A stretch of 64,000 nucleotides of DNA from Allorhizobium paknamense. Lineage in GTDB: Bacteria; Pseudomonadota; Alphaproteobacteria; Rhizobiales; Rhizobiaceae. The translations under genes were made by a program, and so were the position numbers. The DNA is taken from NCBI RefSeq assembly GCF_030815125.1, contig NZ_JAUSWH010000011.1, forward strand, positions 104,781 through 168,780, read 5' to 3'. Below are positions 1 to 8,468 of the stretch, piece by piece (positions within the stretch are counted from its first letter, which is position 1; each line of letters starts with the position of its first letter). The notes under the pieces are model-generated. The model worked only from the letters and a program-made list of their open reading frames with translations, searched no databases and was not told where the DNA came from.

Positions 1-461
1 GCGCCATACCCAGTGTCCAGTTGCGCCAACCTGCCAAAGCCGCCGGTGAATAACTTGGCCACCGGCTCCCGGTTATCATAAAAAATGCGACAGGCCACGC
101 CAGCGGCAAGCATCGGGTCTTTGCCCATGTTCGTGATGCGAACAGAGCCGGTCACCTGTCCTTCGTTGCGTAAGATTTCCACCCTGATCGGGACGTTTTC
201 GGTAAGCTTGTATGTGGGAAGGTCGAGCGCCCAGAAACGGAAGGTTGCTCCGAAAACATACGAGAACCCGATTAGCGCACAGAAGATCAGCCAGGAATAC
301 GCGCCAAGTCCCGCCCACACCGAAACACGGATCGCGACGACGCCAATGGCTACGATCACCACGAGGATAACGATATAAAAAGAGCCGAACATGTGGGAGT
401 ACGAGCCACCGCCTACCCACGTGGACAAAACGACCAATATGAAAGCGATCAAATGAAGCAT
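1..461 (-). CDS. Hypothetical membrane protein, 3' end cut by window edge
   Basis: An open frame starts at ATG 461-459 and runs off the left edge of the window (153 complete codons, no stop). The N-terminal half is strongly hydrophobic, with about three predicted membrane segments (roughly residues 2-14, 26-44 and 50-68). A soluble segment with beta-strand character follows. The start lies 8 bases after the stop of the upstream recombinase gene. A GAGG overlapping that stop can serve as ribosome binding site, so the two are probably co-transcribed. I do not recognise a family. It could be an island cargo gene or an accessory to the recombinase. Confidence 0.6.
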   Translation of the reverse strand, partial: MLHLIAFILVVLSTWVGGGSYSHMFGSFYIVILVVIVAIGVVAIRVSVWAGLGAYSWLIFCALIGFSYVFGATFRFWALDLPTYKLTENVPIRVEILRNEGQVTGSVRITNMGKDPMLAAGVACRIFYDNREPVAKLFTGGFGRLAQLDTGYG

Positions 462-469
462 GTTCGACC

Positions 470-1039
470 TCACAGCAAATCGACGGCGGCTTTCATCATG
501 TCGTCCCGCACATCGATATAGCGTTGAGTGGTGGTCAGGTTCCGATGGCCGGCGAGCGTCATGATGACCTTTGGGCTTACGCCGGAGTGTGCAAGTCGCG
601 TAATGAACCACCGGCGACCGCTATGTGACGTCGCCCCTTCAAGCCCGGCCAGCTTGTAAATCTGCCCCATCAACTGGCAGAGCGTGTTTGCGGAAAACGG
701 CGAACGCTTCTGCGTCAGGAGCAGCGGTGCGTCAGCGCCTTGAACTTCGGGCCGATCCAGTCCGTAACGCTCGATCTCGCGGCGCAGCCTTTCATTTAGA
801 AAGACAGTGCGAGCTTGGCCGCCTTTGGTGATTTCCGCACGAAGCCGCAATTGCTCGCGAACCTGACCTTCGCCGTCAAACACATCGCGGGCGGTCAGGG
901 CGGCGATTTCCCCCACCCGTAGCCCGGCGAAATGCGAAAGCATCAGCGCCAGCCGATTACGCCCCGCATGCTTCATCTGCGCCACCACGGCCAGCAGCCG
1001 CTTGAATTCTGCATCCGTCAAAACCCGAGCCTGTTTCAT
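470..1039 (-). CDS. Tyrosine recombinase/integrase, catalytic domain only
   Basis: This 189-residue protein has the full active-site set of phage-integrase-family recombinases: Arg41 in GLRVGE, Lys72 in TKGG, His139 and Arg142 in HSGR, His165 in AGHRN, and the nucleophile Tyr174. Such enzymes cut and rejoin DNA through a 3'-phosphotyrosine intermediate. The protein begins almost directly at the catalytic domain and lacks the usual N-terminal arm-binding and core-binding domains (typical integrases are 300-400 residues). I see no broken N-terminal part upstream, so this seems to be its natural length. It may mobilise this island or be a passenger, since the tRNA-Phe scar lies about 8 kb away. 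Confidence 0.85.
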   Translation of the reverse strand: MKQARVLTDAEFKRLLAVVAQMKHAGRNRLALMLSHFAGLRVGEIAALTARDVFDGEGQVREQLRLRAEITKGGQARTVFLNERLRREIERYGLDRPEVQGADAPLLLTQKRSPFSANTLCQLMGQIYKLAGLEGATSHSGRRWFITRLAHSGVSPKVIMTLAGHRNLTTTQRYIDVRDDMMKAAVDLL

Positions 1040-1244
1040 CCAAACCCCACAAAAGGCATTGTTTCCATGCCATTCCTTATGTTGCCGATGAGCAGAAAGG
1101 GCGAGCGCTGGTTCAGGCGGGAAAATTGTTCTGCGGGATCAAGGCGTCAGCACCTTTGAGGCCGCAAAACTCAGAAAATTTGTATTTTGTGATGTCCCAT
1201 CTGAGGCAAGGAACTGAACCGGAAAAGCCGCTTGTAAAGCTGGG

Positions 1245-1844
1245 CTACTGCTTTTGCGTGCGAAGCAATAGGAGGTCCAAATCATTGAGGCAGTCAGGAA
1301 ATACGTCGATGGTTGATGGTTCGGTCCGGTCGATAGGAAAGAAATCCATCTGCGCTCGATTACCAGGCAAGAGCCGAACGAATACAGGCCGCGTCAAGTC
1401 GATCGTCAAGTCCATCAGAGTGCCGAAATGGAATGTCGTTGGATTTTCCAGTCCGACGCCATGGATTATAGTACCTCCGGCCAATATCTCGACATTTCGC
1501 GCGATGAACGGAACCCAGCCATCTCTCTCAAAGCTCGTCGGCAAGGTTCGCAATCTAGGCTTGCCTGATGCCGTATATGGCGAATACTGCGGAGGGATGT
1601 TTGTGCAAGGATGCTTTGGCCACGGTGGGCCAAAGGCGTCAAAATAAGCGCCACCACCGGCTTTAAAAGGAATATAGAAAACAGCTTTGCGACACTCTGG
1701 ACAAGAAGCATTCGGGCCGTTGAAGTAACTTCGTATGGACTGAGCTTTCCAGCCTTTCCAAACAAAATTTTTGCTTGTGGCGCGCCCACCTTTTCCGAAG
1801 TTGCATTGGCAATCATCAGCGTGGTTGTTCCCATTGCAGGCCAT
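1245..1844 (-). CDS. Cys/His-rich hypothetical protein
   Basis: This 199-residue protein has an N-terminal cluster with Cys3, His8, Cys12 and Cys14 followed by a glycine-rich stretch. A CPEC pair (Cys48, Cys51) comes next, then a signature reading roughly FDAFGPPWPKHPC. I recognise this arrangement from uncharacterised bacterial proteins that look like zinc ribbons, but I know no function. Metal binding is an inference from the spacing of the cysteines. The C-terminal half (residues 100-199) looks like a beta-rich domain with no motif I recognise. The gene stands alone in the same direction as its neighbours, about 100 bases after the TIGR04141-like gene. Confidence 0.7.
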   Translation of the reverse strand: MACNGNNHADDCQCNFGKGGRATSKNFVWKGWKAQSIRSYFNGPNASCPECRKAVFYIPFKAGGGAYFDAFGPPWPKHPCTNIPPQYSPYTASGKPRLRTLPTSFERDGWVPFIARNVEILAGGTIIHGVGLENPTTFHFGTLMDLTIDLTRPVFVRLLPGNRAQMDFFPIDRTEPSTIDVFPDCLNDLDLLLLRTQKQ

Positions 1845-1950
1845 ACCCTTAGTCCCTTCCTGAAGGTCTCAGCATCTCAATATGGCTTAAAGCCACCACT
1901 GTTTTTCTCGATTTGCGTGAATGGATTGTTTGCAGCTTCATGTCGCCGCA

Positions 1951-3537
1951 TCACATCGCCATTACAGGCCCGATCCAAGACAATGCCACACGGTAGTTCA
2001 TGCGTCGCAGCTGCTTGCTGATAGTCGAAAGAGCGACTTTGCTGAAAAACGGCAACGTGGCGTTACCTTCATGAAGTAAGGCATAAACAACCCGATATTG
2101 TCCTGGGTCCGGGCGTTCTGCGGGAACTAGCAGCCCAACATCCGGCATTGCGGCACGTATCTGATCGCGCAGGGCAGGATAGTCGAGAAACGCTTCAGCC
2201 GAGACGTGCCCTTGCATGAAGAGGTGACTGAGGGTCTGCGACCTACTTCTCCGTTTGACGTGGATCAGGTCTCTGTTCGCGGCAAGCAAATCGCAGAACT
2301 CGACCCGACCACGTTCCCCCTCGAACGCCACAAGGTTTTTATCGTAAAGGAATAGATCATTTCTACCTTCGACGGCGCGCTCATTGTAATCACCTTCTCT
2401 TTCACCCGGAACATAGGCTGGCAGGCCTATGTCGATGGCTGGAATAGCGGCAATAGCTTCGTTAATATCGGCAACGAAGTCGTCACGCACCGCGTACCAT
2501 TCATCTGCTGCGAGGATGTAAAGGATCCCGTCGATGTGGATTTCAGCGGATAGGCATTTGAAGACTGTCCAGCGATCAAAGAACTGCCCCTCGTCGGATG
2601 CAACCCTGACTTTGTCGCCCTTCAAATGAGTGAGGGTAAGTGGACGCTCGTTGCTAAACAGGCTCAGATAGTCCCCAAGGCGCAGTTCATCATGCCCGTC
2701 GCCCCGACCAGACCCCGAAAACTTGAAACGATCGATGTTTTGGTAGTCAACGATCTCGGGGGGTGCCATGTGAATGCCATCAATCAAGCCAGCATTCAAA
2801 CGAGCTAGCAACACATTTTCGAGCTGCCCTATACGAGCATTGTCTCTAATCGGCGTAATCTTCCCGTACCAGGGGAACGCCTCCTCGAATGCGTTTTCCC
2901 CGTAGGACGTTACTATCTGTAGAGCTTTGTCGTCGATTTGGTGATAGCTCGTGTCGCAGCTTAATTTCAGCCCATCGGCTCCCGTAAGGGTTCCGCCGAA
3001 ATCCTCTTCTCCCGACTTTCCGGTAATGGCCTGGAGAATGATCCGGTTCATTTCGATCCCGAAATCGAAGATCTCGCCCGCGCGGCTACTTTGGGAGCGC
3101 GTCTGTATAGTCGCGTCCTCCGGCCGTCTGGTATCTACACTCTTGATGCGCTCCCTGCCCAATCTGTTTAGGGCGACCCTAAGGCCGAACTGGCTTTCAA
3201 GCGCTTCAGGTCGAAGGTCTTGAAAGCCCATTCCAAAGCACAACGCTAGCCAACGGGTTTCTGGCGCCTGATTACCATTTATCGGCAATTCGACATGCAC
3301 AAAGAGAACCGCCGCAGCCTGCCCCCCAAATAATCCATTGAAATGCGCACGGTCAGGTTCTGCAAAGAAACTAATCCATCCTGGCGGCGCGCTATAGGCC
3401 TGGCCGGCAAAAAGGCGCTTGTTTGCGGGAGCGTCGTTTAGCTGCTTCTCCTGAAGCTTGTTATTCTCTTTCAATGCATCGGCTGGATCGACAATGTGCT
3501 GCTTTAACAGCCGAAACGAGTACGCCTTCTTTGCCAT
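1951..3537 (-). CDS. TIGR04141/DUF6119-type sporadically distributed protein
   Basis: This protein of about 528 residues opens with the pattern YSFRLLKQHIVDPADALKE, which matches the start of the TIGR04141 (DUF6119) family. That family is known for patchy distribution in bacterial genomic islands, and its function is unknown to me. No catalytic motif, membrane segment or signal peptide is evident. The middle (residues 150-400) is charged and probably mixed alpha/beta. I chose ATG 3537 over an upstream in-frame TTG at 3555 because GGAG lies at the right distance before it. It follows the DraG-VOC gene in the same direction after about 380 bases, so it may be a separate transcript within the same defence-like island. 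Confidence 0.75.
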   Translation of the reverse strand: MAKKAYSFRLLKQHIVDPADALKENNKLQEKQLNDAPANKRLFAGQAYSAPPGWISFFAEPDRAHFNGLFGGQAAAVLFVHVELPINGNQAPETRWLALCFGMGFQDLRPEALESQFGLRVALNRLGRERIKSVDTRRPEDATIQTRSQSSRAGEIFDFGIEMNRIILQAITGKSGEEDFGGTLTGADGLKLSCDTSYHQIDDKALQIVTSYGENAFEEAFPWYGKITPIRDNARIGQLENVLLARLNAGLIDGIHMAPPEIVDYQNIDRFKFSGSGRGDGHDELRLGDYLSLFSNERPLTLTHLKGDKVRVASDEGQFFDRWTVFKCLSAEIHIDGILYILAADEWYAVRDDFVADINEAIAAIPAIDIGLPAYVPGEREGDYNERAVEGRNDLFLYDKNLVAFEGERGRVEFCDLLAANRDLIHVKRRSRSQTLSHLFMQGHVSAEAFLDYPALRDQIRAAMPDVGLLVPAERPDPGQYRVVYALLHEGNATLPFFSKVALSTISKQLRRMNYRVALSWIGPVMAM

Positions 3538-3914
3538 CTCCACCCTCTCCTGCAAGCCAAGGTAGCGGATAGATTAACTTATCAACCAGAAAACCTTCAT
3601 GGAAATTTCTGCGCCAAAGGCAAATTCCCCAAGAATTTGGCTCGAAAGACGCAATAAACCTTCGGCTTAATCACAATAGAGGTAGATGACGCGCAGGCGA
3701 ATTCGGTTTTATGTAGGAAGCGCACCAAAGTGGACGCATTGCCGTTCACCTTTGCGGGATTGCTTGCAGGGCGATGTGCCGTAGCTGCGGGCGACCTGCG
3801 CTAAGCGCGTCCCTACAATCCGCCAGTCTCAGGGTAAGTTCTATCGGCAGTTTCGACAAAACATCAAAAAATGTGCATTTCCTTAGGTTCGCCATCTAAA
3901 AGGGTTTGTGAGCT
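3538..3914. other. Intergenic region, no gene seen
   Basis: This AT-rich spacer lies between the DraG-VOC gene and the TIGR04141-like gene, both on the minus strand. It must hold the end of the upstream transcript and probably a promoter for the TIGR04141-like gene. I see no clear terminator, repeat or small coding frame. Confidence 0.5.
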
Positions 3915-5651
3915 TTAAAAACGTTGAAAAACTTCAACAGTTCGTCCATCGGGGTCTAGACAAGTAAGAGACCTTCTACTCCCATTTATCTCTATTTCCG
4001 AAGGCATAAGACCTGCACTTCTTAGGACTTTGAAGCAGTTCCCTAAATCGCTAACTTGGATGTAAACCAGCGTCCCAGATCCACCTTTTTCTTTATTGGG
4101 GCTGGGTCTAAGGACCAAATGTTCACCCAATTGGATCATCTTCGACGTTTGTCGAACCACTGGCAGACCCAGAAGGCGATGATAAAAGTTTACCGATTGA
4201 GCAATATCACTAGCGTACAATCCGATTCCAGCGAAAGTTGCCTCCCACGAAGGAGAATTAGGTTCTTCGCTTTTGAAGGCGAACGCTTCCTGATCTTTTT
4301 CAGAAGCCGTTTCACGTTTAGCGCGGATCAGCTTTTTGATGACTATTGTCTGAAAATGAGGTTCCTGCAAGATCCATGACCGGGCCCTCAAGTTTTGACT
4401 ATTAGTCGTGACCAGATCCACCTCACGCGCCACGGAGGGGAAACCGGGTGGCATTTGAATGGGGCGTCCTTTGTCCAGATCCGTCAGTATACTGTCAATA
4501 TAACGATTATCTACCCACTTATACCGCAATTCATTCGGTGCAGCACGTCGCATGCTACGAGCCATGTCAGCTATAAATTCATAGTCTTGAACCTCACGTC
4601 CCAGTGAGCCCAACCATTCGACGCCATTAATTGCTCCCAACAAGGCTCCCGTCATCGATGCGATCGTGTCGGTATCTGCGCCGCGAGCAAATGCGGCAGC
4701 TGTGACGCCTTCCATGGGGCCGGCAGCATAGCGAGACGCCAGATAGATCGCAGCACTGGCGGCAACTGTCCCTGCACCCAGAATTCTTTTGTCAAAGCAT
4801 CCGAGGGCCTCCAAGGTGCTTTGGTCCAAGCTCAACGCACCCGCCTCCAGACTTTCCGTCGCCACCTCAATTTGCGATGCAAAGCTGTCTACTGTTTCCG
4901 CCCATGAAGCTTCGAACCCGTAATCGTTGGCAATCGGTAGCCAATTTGGCCAAACGGCGCTGACCGAGCGCCACACCCCCCAAAGCCCAACGTTTTCTCG
5001 AACTGCCCGCAACAAATGACCGTATTCCAGCGTCTGGCTATTATGGATGGCGGTCCACAACGCAAACCCGTAGGCGAGGGCACCAATGATCGCGTGCGGA
5101 TGCCCATGCGTAACAACGCTGTCTAGAACAATGTCTTCAGCGACCTTATCGAAGGGTTTTCCAAGATTGCTCAAAATATGGGGCGCGATCCTCATTGCTG
5201 CGCCGTTTCCGCCCGCCTGAAAATAACGTTCGCGTTCTGAAGGTCCACTTTCCCAAGGTGGGATGCCCTTGAGCCAGCTACGTGCGGCCCGAAGCGTTGC
5301 GCCCCCGCCGCCACGTTCGTAAGTCAACCAAAGTGGCAATTCAACGGTGGCGAAGTAGTGCCACCAGTCCGATGAGGTAGTCTTTGCTCGAGAAACCGCT
5401 AAAATTAGCTGAGTGTCGTCACTGTAGCTTCCCGCAGGTATGAGTTCCTCGTGCGGTTGAAATCTGCCGCCTGATCTCTTTACCCAATCACTAAAGCGGA
5501 GGGTTCCACCGGCCTTAGATGAGGAATTCCGGGCGCGATTTTCGTATGGCCACCCCAACGCGTCGCCAAGGGCAGCGCCAAGGAACACGCCCACTAGCCT
5601 CGCATCACTAACTTCTGTCGAAGGGGTACTCAATCTCTTGTCCTTCGTCAT
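3915..5651 (-). CDS. ADP-ribosylglycohydrolase (DraG-type) fused to a VOC/glyoxalase domain
   Basis: This 578-residue protein has two domains. Residues 18-370 are an ADP-ribosylglycohydrolase: GAALGDALGWPYE (25-37), the metal-binding SDDTQ (77-81), GGNGAAMR (147-154), THGHPHA (181-187) and a second metal motif ARGADTDT (322-329). All the binuclear Mg site signatures I know for DraG/ARH enzymes are present. After a linker, residues 470-578 form a vicinal-oxygen-chelate fold ending in TVEVF. The usual first metal histidine of VOC enzymes is absent (GIGLY), so that domain may bind a ligand rather than catalyse. The ATG follows the stop of the DarT-like gene directly (TAG then ATG), implying coupled translation. 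Likely role (inference): removing the ADP-ribose added by its neighbour. Confidence 0.85.
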   Translation of the reverse strand: MTKDKRLSTPSTEVSDARLVGVFLGAALGDALGWPYENRARNSSSKAGGTLRFSDWVKRSGGRFQPHEELIPAGSYSDDTQLILAVSRAKTTSSDWWHYFATVELPLWLTYERGGGGATLRAARSWLKGIPPWESGPSERERYFQAGGNGAAMRIAPHILSNLGKPFDKVAEDIVLDSVVTHGHPHAIIGALAYGFALWTAIHNSQTLEYGHLLRAVRENVGLWGVWRSVSAVWPNWLPIANDYGFEASWAETVDSFASQIEVATESLEAGALSLDQSTLEALGCFDKRILGAGTVAASAAIYLASRYAAGPMEGVTAAAFARGADTDTIASMTGALLGAINGVEWLGSLGREVQDYEFIADMARSMRRAAPNELRYKWVDNRYIDSILTDLDKGRPIQMPPGFPSVAREVDLVTTNSQNLRARSWILQEPHFQTIVIKKLIRAKRETASEKDQEAFAFKSEEPNSPSWEATFAGIGLYASDIAQSVNFYHRLLGLPVVRQTSKMIQLGEHLVLRPSPNKEKGGSGTLVYIQVSDLGNCFKVLRSAGLMPSEIEINGSRRSLTCLDPDGRTVEVFQRF

Positions 5652-6356
5652 CTACAGCACTGGAGGCGAATATAGCAATTCGCTCTCGGCTGTGCCTCGG
5701 GTTATGACCTCGCTTAAGGCGTACTTATTAAACATTTGGGGTGCGATCACAAACCGGAACTGATCTGGGTTCACACCATTCGTCCGCAAACGCACCCGCT
5801 CTGTACGAGCCTGATCCTCGCTAACTACCGCCACACCAATTATGTCCCTCAAAAGCACGCGATCCTTGATCAGCACTTCCGCTTGTTGATCGGTCGGGCA
5901 GCTCGAGAGATGGCTTGCACTCCTGATGTAGGTCGCGTTCCTCGTCCCAGTCACGCGCTCAGCGAACATAGTGTTGAACCCCTCAAATCCGCTGGTGATG
6001 TGCCGCCCATAGTTAGCAGCGGCGTTACGCGGGCAAAACAGGGTGTCTTCTTCAGCGAGATAATGCGGCGATATCAGCAGCACCACCCAGTCTAGGAATA
6101 GCTTCTCGTTGGCTCTAGCGCGGTCAAAATACCAGGCGTTGGGGTATTCGATAGAGCAGCAGATATGGGTTGTCTTTTGATCGAGACGTTCTAAGTCTGT
6201 CGCCGTATACGCTGCTCGCTCCTGTTCTTTTAGGCTAGAAGTACTTAGAATGCCGATCTCTCCACCTGCTATGTGCTGGAGATTGCGGCTGGGAGTGAAG
6301 TGGCATAGTCGCCGTATCCCTCTTCCGAATACAGCGTCCGCAATACTCTGGTTCAT
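5652..6356 (-). CDS. darT: DarT-like ADP-ribosyltransferase (DUF4433-type), probable DNA-modifying toxin
   Basis: This 234-residue protein has the layout of DarT enzymes, which use NAD+ to ADP-ribosylate thymidine in single-stranded DNA. Visible are an N-terminal LCHFTPSRNL (His19), SIEYPNAWYF (68-77), LFCPRNAAANYG (106-117), and QQAEVLI with Glu160 in the position of the catalytic glutamate. The similarity is to the DUF4433 family pattern and is not close to a characterised DarT, so the exact target (DNA or RNA base) is uncertain. Its start codon overlaps the stop of the helicase gene (ATGA), and its stop abuts the start of the DraG-VOC gene. This arrangement suggests a toxin flanked by its regulator and its antidote. 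Confidence 0.75.
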   Translation of the reverse strand: MNQSIADAVFGRGIRRLCHFTPSRNLQHIAGGEIGILSTSSLKEQERAAYTATDLERLDQKTTHICCSIEYPNAWYFDRARANEKLFLDWVVLLISPHYLAEEDTLFCPRNAAANYGRHITSGFEGFNTMFAERVTGTRNATYIRSASHLSSCPTDQQAEVLIKDRVLLRDIIGVAVVSEDQARTERVRLRTNGVNPDQFRFVIAPQMFNKYALSEVITRGTAESELLYSPPVL

Positions 6357-7744
6357 CTTGTAATCTCTGTATAGAGCGAGTTGTTAGGTGGCAGGAGGCT
6401 TGAACGCTCACCCTGGAATGTGATGATGAGGTCGGTTTTTGCACGCGTAACGCCCACATAGAGTAGGCGGCCATCGTTGGCGTCTGCTTCATCTTTTCCG
6501 AAATCTGCAACCTGAGCGGGATCTGGAAACAAACTATCAGAAAGATAAGGAAGCAGGACAGCGTCGAATTCTAGCCCCTTAGCAGAGTGGTAAGTTCCCA
6601 GATAAAGAGCTGGGCCATCGATCCAGCTGTTGCCATCTTCTCGTAGGTTGATAGTGGTCCGTGGTAGTGCTTGCCTAAGCCCGTTTTGCTGATTGACAGT
6701 TCGCACTAAAACGGCGACTGACCGTTGTTTTGCCATCGTCTTGGCTAGCTCGGCGACTAGCTTTGTTTCGTCGGTTTCCGTCTTTACTTTAACAAGAGTA
6801 GGCTTTGCGCCTGCCGCTTTGGGGGCAGTTGGTGCAACCATATCGGCGACATCGCGATAGTAATCCATCTTTGCAACTGCGAGGCCGAGCGCTGCAATTT
6901 CGCGAGTATTACGATAATTCTCGTTGAATTCCCATATCTTCGGAGGGCGTAGTCCGGCAGCTCGCCATGATACGCGCTGCCCATATATCTGCTGAGCAAC
7001 ATCTCCGAAAAAAGTGATGGTTCCATCGTCTGGGATTGCGCTTGCCAATGAGCGCAGCATTTGTGGAGACAGATCCTGGCCTTCGTCGATCACAATATGT
7101 TTGTACAAACGAGGGCGATTATCCTTCCGTAGCTCTTCTGTGACCGTAATGCTGATGTCGTCCCAGTCGTAGTGGAAGCCGCGGGCGCTGCGTTTCTCTA
7201 TGTAGTGATCTCTGACTTGCCAGACGATCTTTCTGAAGCTTTCGCCGAGTGCCTCGCCGCGGCCTATCCGCTCTGCTTTGAAATACGTGTCTGCATCAGT
7301 TATTCCGTTTTTCGCTATCCAGCCGACTTCGGTATCGAAGAAATTACTGGTCCGCTCGAAAAATGGGTGGGGCTTATATCGAGCCTTCACCTCAGTTACC
7401 GCTTGCGCGATTAGTGAACGACGCACCGTGGGACTGACAATGGCATTGTAACTCATCAAGCCTCGTGAATTGAGATAGCCGCGAGCAAACAAATGGTAGT
7501 GTTCGACTTTTACGTTCCGCAGCCTCCCTTCGGAGATCTTCCGGATGTATCCGCCGAGCGCTTTGTTAAACGTGAGAAGCAGCACCGGCCCATGTTCGGG
7601 CAATTCGGGGTCGGCCAATTGCGCTGCGCGCAAAATCGCCATTGTTGTTTTGCCACTTCCGGCTGTCCCTAAAATGACTTGGTGGCCTTTGGCTGCTAGG
7701 CAAACGACTTCACGTTGTCGCTCAACGGGTGTGGGAAACGGCAC
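6353..7744 (-). CDS. Compact superfamily 1 (UvrD/PcrA-like) helicase
   Basis: This 463-residue protein carries SF1A helicase motifs in order: Walker A GTAGSGKTT (26-34), motif Ia LLLTFNKAL (56-64), Walker B DEGQD (220-224), motif III FFGDVAQQIYG, motif V TYHSAKGLEFD and motif VI VGVTRAKT. It is shorter than UvrD/Rep (about 670-720 residues), with the 1B and 2B insertions reduced. That is typical of UvrD-like ATPases carried in defence or toxin operons. The start is GTG 7744 with GAGG about 12 bases upstream. It is the first clear gene of a three-gene operon and overlaps the DarT-like gene by ATGA. A role in sensing or exposing single-stranded DNA for the DarT-like enzyme is my inference. Confidence 0.85.
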   Translation of the reverse strand: MPFPTPVERQREVVCLAAKGHQVILGTAGSGKTTMAILRAAQLADPELPEHGPVLLLTFNKALGGYIRKISEGRLRNVKVEHYHLFARGYLNSRGLMSYNAIVSPTVRRSLIAQAVTEVKARYKPHPFFERTSNFFDTEVGWIAKNGITDADTYFKAERIGRGEALGESFRKIVWQVRDHYIEKRSARGFHYDWDDISITVTEELRKDNRPRLYKHIVIDEGQDLSPQMLRSLASAIPDDGTITFFGDVAQQIYGQRVSWRAAGLRPPKIWEFNENYRNTREIAALGLAVAKMDYYRDVADMVAPTAPKAAGAKPTLVKVKTETDETKLVAELAKTMAKQRSVAVLVRTVNQQNGLRQALPRTTINLREDGNSWIDGPALYLGTYHSAKGLEFDAVLLPYLSDSLFPDPAQVADFGKDEADANDGRLLYVGVTRAKTDLIITFQGERSSLLPPNNSLYTEITR

Positions 7745-8013
7745 GGCTGTTCAAGACCTCGATACTTTATTTTAAGGCAGGTTCACCGGAATACTGGCCA
7801 CCGTCAAGCGAGTGATAAGATATATCCACTAGATATGGTTGTGCTGAAGCTTGTGGCTCGCGCAGGACCTTTTTTCAGTTTCTTCGGGGGAGTAAGAGAG
7901 GCTCAGGTAGGGCATCCCAGCGCATTGAGATTTCCGATCACTTTTTACAATGTTTTAACGAAGTCACTTTTTATTTAAAAATTCGTAAGCGAGTTCGCGT
8001 TATTGAAGCAATG

Positions 8014-8172
8014 TCATGCCGTCTTTCCAGTCTCCACGAACCGTTCTAATTTGGCAACGTTGTCAGCATGTAATCGGATAAGACGCAGCGTACCACTGGG
8101 AAGAATTAGATGATGTTGTTCCATGCCTCCTTGTATGCTCAACCAATCGATTTCCTCCGACCCTTTAGTCAT
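8014..8172 (-). CDS. Possible small protein (52 aa) upstream of the helicase operon
   Basis: A frame from ATG 8172 to TGA 8014 reads MTKGSEEIDWLSIQGG and continues with a hydrophobic/charged mix that looks like real protein. An internal Met (codon ATG 8124) is preceded by AAGGAGG, but only one base away. It lies on the same strand as the helicase gene, 269 bases upstream of it, so it could be a small first gene of the operon or the end of a decayed gene. I recognise no family. Confidence 0.35.
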   Translation of the reverse strand: MTKGSEEIDWLSIQGGMEQHHLILPSGTLRLIRLHADNVAKLERFVETGKTA

Positions 8173-8204
8173 TATGGAACACTTGCCCGGCAGCGCTCGA
8201 TAGA

Positions 8205-8447
8205 TTGTTCGCCCAGAATAAAGCAGATCGACTTATCCAGTCTGCATGGGTGTATGGTGCGCGGTTCGACGTTTCAAATTTTATCGACGTTGGAGATGTG
8301 GGTTGGCCAGGTATTTCGGCAGTCGCAATTATGCTCCATGACTATTTTAAGAAAATCGGTGATGCTGCCGCGTCAGAGGCTGCATGGAAAAGTGTAACCA
8401 GCGAGGCGAGAGAAGCCATACGAGCTGTCAAGGATGCCGGAAGTTAA
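8205..8447 (+). pseudogene. Possible remnant or short hypothetical protein
   Basis: An open frame (from TTG 8205; open since 8169) ends at TAA 8447. It gives a plausible protein-like C-terminus with an amphipathic helical tail (AASEAAWKSVTSEAREAIR). There is no convincing start codon or ribosome binding site, so a truncated gene left at the island edge is more likely than a complete one. Family unknown. Confidence 0.3.
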
Positions 8448-8468
8448 TGCAGTTCGTACGACCTAATA

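Noticed and set aside
5652..6356. Interpreting the DarT-like gene as an ordinary hypothetical or nuclease
   Set aside because: HFT, NAWYF, NAAANYG and AEVLI occur in the order expected for DUF4433/DarT, and the neighbour is an ADP-ribosyl hydrolase; the transferase reading explains both.
7715..7978. Plus-strand frame of 87 codons upstream of the helicase gene
   Set aside because: It overlaps the start of the helicase gene on the other strand, lacks a ribosome binding site and looks random in composition.
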